Assembly: GCA_934486615.1 (NCBI GenBank)
Contig: CAKSQO010000002.1
Coordinates: 62,001 to 126,000 of the forward strand
Source: an uncultured Eubacteriales bacterium
GTDB lineage: Bacteria; Bacillota; Clostridia; Oscillospirales; Acutalibacteraceae
Direction: 5' to 3'
Length of the DNA stretch: 64,000 nt
The notes under the pieces are model-generated. The model saw nothing but the letters and a program-made list of their open reading frames with translations. It had not been told where the DNA came from and did no database searches. The translations under genes and the position numbers were made by a program. Shown one piece after another: positions 60,143 to 64,000 of the stretch (position 1 is its first letter; each line of letters begins with the position of its first letter).

Positions 60143-60962
60143 CGTAAAGCGGCTTAAAGCCGCGCTTGAAGCGGCTGACGCGGTCATAATCGGAGCGGGC
60201 GCGGGCCTTTCGGCCTCGGCGGGCTTCACATATTCGGGCGAGCGATTTGAGCGATACTTCTCCGATTTCGGCGAAAAATACGGCTTTTCCGATATGTACT
60301 CGGGCGGGTTTTATCCGTTTTCGTCAGACGAGGAATACTGGGCGTACTGGAGCCGCTACATCTTCGTCAACCGCTATCTGGACGCGCCGAAGCCCGTTTA
60401 CAGCGACCTGCTTTCGCTTATAAAGGGCAAGGACTGCTTTGTTATAACGACGAACGTCGACCACTGCTTTCAAAAGGCGGGCTTTGACAAAAAGCGGCTG
60501 TTTTACACGCAGGGCGACTACGGCCTGTTTCAGTGCAGCGAGCCGTGCTGCCGGGAAACCTTCGACAACGAAGCGGCCGTGTGCGAGATGCGCAACAGGC
60601 AGCGTGATATGCGCGTGCCGAGCGAGCTTGTGCCGCGCTGCCCGCACTGCGGCAGGCCGATGACGTTGAATTTGCGCTGCGACGACCGCTTTGTCGAGGA
60701 CGAAGGCTGGCACGCGGCGGCGCAGCGGTACGCCGACTTTCTGCGCACACGGCGCGAGCAAAAGGTGCTGTTTCTTGAGCTTGGGGTTGGCTTCAACACC
60801 CCTGTGATAATCAAGTATCCGTTCTGGCGTATGACGGGTGATAATCCCCGCGCGACCTACGCCTGCATAAATCGCGGCGACGCGTTTTGCCCCGACGCGA
60901 TAAGCGAGCGCGCGATATGCATCGACGGCGATATCGCCGAAATTTTATCCGAGCTGAAATAA
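60093..60962 (+). CDS. Class M sirtuin (SirTM), protein ADP-ribosyltransferase
   Basis: A 289-residue Sir2-fold protein. The NAD site reads GAGAGLSASAGFTYSGERF, the inner pocket TTNVDHCFQKAGF then YTQGDYGLFQC, and a zinc site is formed by CSEPCC and CPHCG. These variants and the macrodomain partner define class M sirtuins, which ADP-ribosylate lipoylated GcvH-like proteins in oxidative-stress operons of Staphylococcus and Streptococcus. No GcvH-L or lipoate ligase gene is present here, so the target may differ or be elsewhere. AAGGGTG precedes ATG 60093. Confidence 0.92.
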   Translation: MFSKLQTAKSTRGSSADVKRLKAALEAADAVIIGAGAGLSASAGFTYSGERFERYFSDFGEKYGFSDMYSGGFYPFSSDEEYWAYWSRYIFVNRYLDAPKPVYSDLLSLIKGKDCFVITTNVDHCFQKAGFDKKRLFYTQGDYGLFQCSEPCCRETFDNEAAVCEMRNRQRDMRVPSELVPRCPHCGRPMTLNLRCDDRFVEDEGWHAAAQRYADFLRTRREQKVLFLELGVGFNTPVIIKYPFWRMTGDNPRATYACINRGDAFCPDAISERAICIDGDIAEILSELK

Positions 60963-60965
60963 AAA

Positions 60966-61005
60966 ACGCCGAAGAGGCAAGCGAAATGCTGACCTCTTTC
61001 GGCGT
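60966..61005. terminator. Bidirectional intrinsic terminator
   Basis: ACGCCGAAGAGG pairs with CCTCTTTCGGCGT around a 15-nt loop, between the convergent sirtuin and VanZ genes. Confidence 0.8.
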
Positions 61006-61011
61006 TTGATT

Positions 61012-62463
61012 TTATTCGGGTTTTGCGGCAGCGCGCCTTTGCTTCAGCATTTTGATCGCGGTGCTCAGCTCGTATGCGGCGAGGAAGCCCATCGCTCCGC
61101 CAAGAGTGTTGCCGAACAGGTCGTCAAGCTCGGCTATACCGAGCGAGGTGACATACTGCGTGACCTCTATCGCAAGCGAGAACAGCAGCGGCACGAGCAA
61201 AAAGCGCTTCTTTTTAAGCTGCATATAGAGCGACGCGCCGAACGGCACGAACAGCCAGACGTTGTTTATCACGCCTGTGCGGCGGCTCATACTGACAAGG
61301 AACACCTGCGCATAGGAGAACAGCTGCAAATTCAGCCGCGTGTCCCCCGTTTCGCGGAACATCAGCGTTTCGTACAATATGAATACGACGTAGAGCACCG
61401 ACAGCACTATACGCAGCTTCTTCGGTGCGACGATGATAAGCAGCGTGACGAACACGCCGAACAGAACGACGGTGAAAGGAAATCCGCTTAAAATATTGTC
61501 CACATTTAGTAATACATGCCCGCCGCGGCTGAGCTGCAGGCGCTCCGAGCCGCTGATTTTCACGCCGTAATAGCCCTTTTTCACGCGGTACGGCTCGCCG
61601 TCTGCGCCGAAGTACATCTCTTTTTCAATGGTGCCGTCGCGGTAATACGTCCGTGTGAGTGAGGTGTAGCCTGCCGTTGTCGCGGCGGGCTTACCGTCAG
61701 CGTCAAGATAGGTTATGCGGATGACGCGGCCGTCCTTATTGTAATCATTTTTAACTCCATAGCAGCCGGACATGGTGGGCGCAGGCGCTCCCGACGCGTC
61801 GAAAGCCATTTCTTTGATCACGCGGTCGGACGAGTCGCGCTCATAGCGCTTTATCGCAGGGAAGACGCTCGACTGAAGAAGCAAGCCGCCCTCGCCGTAG
61901 TAGTAGACGGCGCAGTTATTGCCGTTATCGTCGTACTCGCGGCGCGTCTGCCGGTAGCCGCCCGAGCACTTGACAGTCTGCATTTGCGAGTCAAAATAAG
62001 TGTCGGTGTCGGCCTTGCCGCTCTCGGTGAGCGTGCGCTTTATGTAGGTGTAGCCGCCCACCGTCTGCATCGCGTTGCCGTCACGGTCGAGGTAGGTCAG
62101 CATGTCATAGCCGTCAAAGTGCTCATAAGAAATACCCGCATAGCCGCCCTTACCGAGCATAGGCTCGCCGTTTTCGTCCAGATAGCGCTCGAGTATCAGC
62201 TTGCCGTCGGAATTATTCGTCTTTTCAAGCACGGCATAGCCGATGTCGACCGCGACCGTCGCCTGCCCCTTTTTATCCGTATAGACCGTGCGGGTGATGT
62301 TGCCCTCGGTCAGCTCGTTTTTTTCGAGCTCGGCGGAGATCGCTCCCGCGTTATGGTTGACCCCGCCAATCGGAATCAACAGCATTAGCGAAGCAACCGT
62401 AAAGGCGATAAGGAACGCCGCGGCAATGATATGGCGCAGCGTGCCCGTTTTAGAGTTGAGCAT
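61012..62463 (-). CDS. VanZ-domain membrane protein with a repetitive extracellular region
   Basis: A 483-residue protein: one N-terminal membrane helix (about 12-32), an outer region (about 40-320) with repeats of roughly 25-45 residues, each carrying a YxDxxGxPxxxxxGY pattern (YLDENGEPMLGKGGY, YLDADGKPAATTAGY, YFGADGEPYRVKKGY), and a C-terminal VanZ domain (about 325-475, four or five helices, ending ELDDLFGNTLGGAMGF). VanZ confers low teicoplanin resistance in enterococci, but most VanZ-domain proteins have unknown roles. The repeats resemble short YD/WG-like wall-binding repeats. AAAGGAA precedes the ATG. Confidence 0.82.
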   Translation of the reverse strand: MLNSKTGTLRHIIAAAFLIAFTVASLMLLIPIGGVNHNAGAISAELEKNELTEGNITRTVYTDKKGQATVAVDIGYAVLEKTNNSDGKLILERYLDENGEPMLGKGGYAGISYEHFDGYDMLTYLDRDGNAMQTVGGYTYIKRTLTESGKADTDTYFDSQMQTVKCSGGYRQTRREYDDNGNNCAVYYYGEGGLLLQSSVFPAIKRYERDSSDRVIKEMAFDASGAPAPTMSGCYGVKNDYNKDGRVIRITYLDADGKPAATTAGYTSLTRTYYRDGTIEKEMYFGADGEPYRVKKGYYGVKISGSERLQLSRGGHVLLNVDNILSGFPFTVVLFGVFVTLLIIVAPKKLRIVLSVLYVVFILYETLMFRETGDTRLNLQLFSYAQVFLVSMSRRTGVINNVWLFVPFGASLYMQLKKKRFLLVPLLFSLAIEVTQYVTSLGIAELDDLFGNTLGGAMGFLAAYELSTAIKMLKQRRAAAKPE

Positions 62464-62554
62464 CTCTTTTTTCCTTTCGCAAACGAACCGACCTCACCCG
62501 CTTTGTGAGGCGCGCGGCGGCTGAAATCGGTTCATTCTGAATTTGAAGCTGTGC

Positions 62555-62570
62555 GTTTGCGCGCGCAAAC
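62555..62570. other. 16-bp perfect GC-rich palindrome
   Basis: GTTTGC, GCGC, GCAAAC: a perfect palindrome in the gap between the Ugd fragment and the VanZ gene. It may be part of a terminator or a protein site; no T-run follows closely. Confidence 0.3.
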
Positions 62571-62581
62571 TGCTTAAAATC

Positions 62582-62975
62582 TCAGTCTCTGCGGAACAGG
62601 TCTCGTGTGTACACCTTCTGCTCCACATCGTCAAGGCAGGAGTCGTAGCGATTGGCGATGATCGCCTGACTGCGGCGCTTAAACTCGTCAAGGTCGTTGA
62701 CGACCTCGCTGCCGAAGAAGGTTGAGCCGTTCTCGAGCGTCGGCTCATAGATGATGACGGTCGCGCCCTTGGCCTTGATGCGCTTCATTACGCCCTGAAT
62801 GGACGACTGGCGGAAGTTGTCTGAGTTCGACTTCATCGTCAGTCGGAACACGCCGACCACGACCTCGTGCTCCTTGCCGGGGTCGTAGTGCTCGTTGACC
62901 TCGTAAGCGCCCGCGATCTCAAGCACACGCTCGGCGATAAAGTCCTTGCGCGTGCGGTTGGACTCGACAATGGCC
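62582..62975 (-). pseudogene. ugd: C-terminal fragment of UDP-glucose/nucleotide-sugar dehydrogenase
   Basis: About 130 residues match the C-terminal third of Ugd: [60 protein letters not shown] and the end [11 protein letters not shown]. The NAD-binding and central domains are absent. At 62972-62975 the coding sequence changes abruptly into a macrodomain fragment in another frame. No start codon or ribosome site is present at the junction. It is a truncated gene, or an assembly join. Confidence 0.75.
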
Positions 62976-63025
62976 CGACCGTGTGCAGAACATAGCAGCT
63001 CGGCCGGTTGTATGCGGGAGTTATC
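62972..63025 (-). pseudogene. Fragment of a second macrodomain gene
   Basis: About 54 nt translate to [18 protein letters not shown], differing in two residues from the same place in the intact macrodomain gene (59.8 kb); the DNA is about 90 percent identical. It is joined out of frame to ugd on one side and, through a short ACTCCCGC-type overlap, to an HTH pseudogene on the other. Confidence 0.65.
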
Positions 63026-63205
63026 TGCAAGGCGTCTGCCGCAAACACAATGTCGGAGCATCTTCCGGACGTTCTTACCGATCATCAAAGGGAGCACCAA
63101 AGAATTCGACAGCTTTCACCAACAGTTCGTCAATACCTCAGCTCTGTCATATCCGGGTTTCTTCTTCGGTCGGCCGCGCTCCGCTTTTACGGTGTCAGTT
63201 GACAT
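63025..63205 (-). pseudogene. Frameshifted HTH protein of a mobile-element type
   Basis: From ATG 63205 the reading MSTDTVKAERGRPKKKPGYD then RAEVL is followed, after a frameshift, by [17 protein letters not shown], a stop, and ERPEDAPTL. This order resembles the start of small helix-turn-helix proteins common on clostridial mobile elements. At least one frameshift and one stop codon make it non-functional. Confidence 0.5.
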
Positions 63206-63242
63206 CACGGAAGCCGTAGGTTCCAAAATACTCTCCCATCAT
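63195..63242 (-). pseudogene. Start fragment resembling GlmM (phosphoglucosamine mutase)
   Basis: ATG 63242 opens MMGEYFGTYGFRDVN and stop. The GlmM N-terminus is normally of the form MGxxFGTDGFRGxxN, so this looks like a mutated first 15 codons. It overlaps the start of the HTH pseudogene. Short, so uncertain. Confidence 0.35.
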
Positions 63243-63383
63243 AAATTTCCTAAGCCCAAAGAGTAAATAGAATAAAGAATATGCTTTAGCCGGATAATTA
63301 TCCGTTGCCTGCTGCTCACCACGGAGAGGTAGCACACTTGAGCAGCCCAACCATGTGGCAGAACACATGGCCGTTGTACGGAA

Positions 63384-64000
63384 TCAGTATTTTCTCCAAA
63401 CCATCTTATCGACCACGTTGACATATCCCTGAATGATGCGAACCACCTTCATAGACACTGTCTCGTCCACATAGTCGGGGCAGGGCTTACCCAGAACGCC
63501 CTTCTGCTTCATTTCGATAGCCATATCGGTAGCGTTGAGAAGTTCCCGTGTGGTAATACCGGCCAGGATGAAGTCACCTGATTCCAGTGCTTCGGGACGT
63601 TCCGTACTGGTACGGATGCACACGGCGGCGATGGGATGCCCAATGGACAGGTAGAAGCTGCTCTCCTCGGGCAGCGTGCCGGAGTCGGAGACAATCGCCA
63701 GAGCGTTCATTTGCAGCTTGTTGTAGTCGTTGAAGCCCAGCGGCTCGTTGACACGGACACGAGGGTCAAGTTTGAAGCCACTCTTTTCCAGACGGTGCTT
63801 GCTGCGGGGATGGCAGGAGTAGAGAATGGGCATATCGTACTTTTCCGCCAGTGCGTTAATTGCGGTGAACAGGCTCAGGAAGTTCTTTTCGGAGTCGATA
63901 TTCTCCTCCCGGTGGGCAGACAGCAGAATGTACTTGTCCTTTTCCAGCCCCAGACGCTCTAACACATCGCTTTTCTGAATCTTCTCCAGATTCATATGCA
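63384..64000 (-). CDS. wecB: UDP-N-acetylglucosamine 2-epimerase, C-terminal part
   Basis: The frame stays open to the window edge, so the N-terminal half lies outside; about 205 residues are visible. Family motifs are LLSAHREENIDSEKNF, YSCHPRSKHRLE, VNEPLGFNDYNKL, SDSGTLPEESSFY (UDP site) and CIRTSTERPEALESG. The enzyme interconverts UDP-GlcNAc and UDP-ManNAc for cell-surface polysaccharides. The neighbouring Ugd fragment fits a surface-polysaccharide locus. Base composition and codon choice differ somewhat from the genes before 62 kb. Confidence 0.9.
   Translation of the reverse strand, partial: HMNLEKIQKSDVLERLGLEKDKYILLSAHREENIDSEKNFLSLFTAINALAEKYDMPILYSCHPRSKHRLEKSGFKLDPRVRVNEPLGFNDYNKLQMNALAIVSDSGTLPEESSFYLSIGHPIAAVCIRTSTERPEALESGDFILAGITTRELLNATDMAIEMKQKGVLGKPCPDYVDETVSMKVVRIIQGYVNVVDKMVWRKY

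Noticed and set aside
1..64000. tRNA, rRNA, insertion sequences, integrase or attachment sites
   Set aside because: None could be recognised; the HTH fragment near 63.1 kb and the XRE/ImmA pair are the only mobile-element hints.

Overview
The window looks like chromosomal DNA from a moderately GC-rich member of the Bacillota, class Clostridia (probably an Oscillospiraceae-like gut bacterium). The evidence is a tig-clpP-clpX block, DUF951 next to prfA, an rplS-rbgA-lepB-rnhB-yraN run, SpoVT, an M18 aminopeptidase, strong Shine-Dalgarno sites and sigma-A type promoters. No tRNA, rRNA, CRISPR array or intact insertion sequence was found.

Layout. 1-3.6 kb: end of a Na+-pumping decarboxylase (beta and a tiny gamma-like subunit), an EamA transporter, a cupin and a P/Q-rich membrane protein. 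3.6-18.9 kb: a dense minus-strand housekeeping block (M18 peptidase, lytic transglycosylase, coaE, Sua5/TsaC, prfA, DUF951, clpX, clpP, tig with a histone-like tail, phosphoesterase, thrC, dipeptidase, yraN, rnhB, lepB, rbgA, rplS). 19-26.7 kb: a P-type ATPase with its catalytic motifs altered, a cyclophilin, a GH31 glycosidase, an ECF S-component and a short MocR-type regulator.

26.7-35.4 kb is an accessory island of small membrane proteins of unknown function, several of them paralogous and one frameshifted. They are separated by a repeated intergenic module: a conserved terminator hairpin plus promoters that carry TTCACAT at a fixed place in the -35/-10 spacer. Seven such promoters were found, one of them 9 kb away in front of an LRR lipoprotein.

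35.4-52.4 kb is the most interesting part. It holds a 1911-residue BIG2-RHS protein with an AT-rich C-terminal tip and a downstream lipoprotein, a DUF1906-like protein, a transglutaminase-like lipoprotein that has lost its catalytic residues, and a second BIG2 protein with another AT-rich tip. It also holds a six-gene operon encoding a short HTH regulator, a nucleotidyltransferase, a dTMP-kinase-like protein, an acyl carrier protein, a BtrH-like protein and an AMP-forming ligase. Four promoters here, all on the minus strand, carry the same 31-nt palindrome exactly 3 nt upstream of the -10 hexamer. One of the four lies in front of the regulator gene. I infer one regulon joining surface or effector proteins to an acyl-transfer pathway, possibly controlled by the short HTH protein.

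52.4-61 kb: an XRE/ImmA pair, an orphan immunity-like pair, spoVT, an ABM/LysR divergent pair, yfcE, and an HxlR regulator divergent from an operon of NAD(P)-binding protein, flavin/Fe-S protein, macrodomain ADP-ribosyl hydrolase and class M sirtuin. 61-64 kb: a VanZ-domain protein, then a mosaic of gene fragments (Ugd C-terminus, macrodomain piece, HTH pseudogene, GlmM-like start) and the 3' part of wecB at the window edge.
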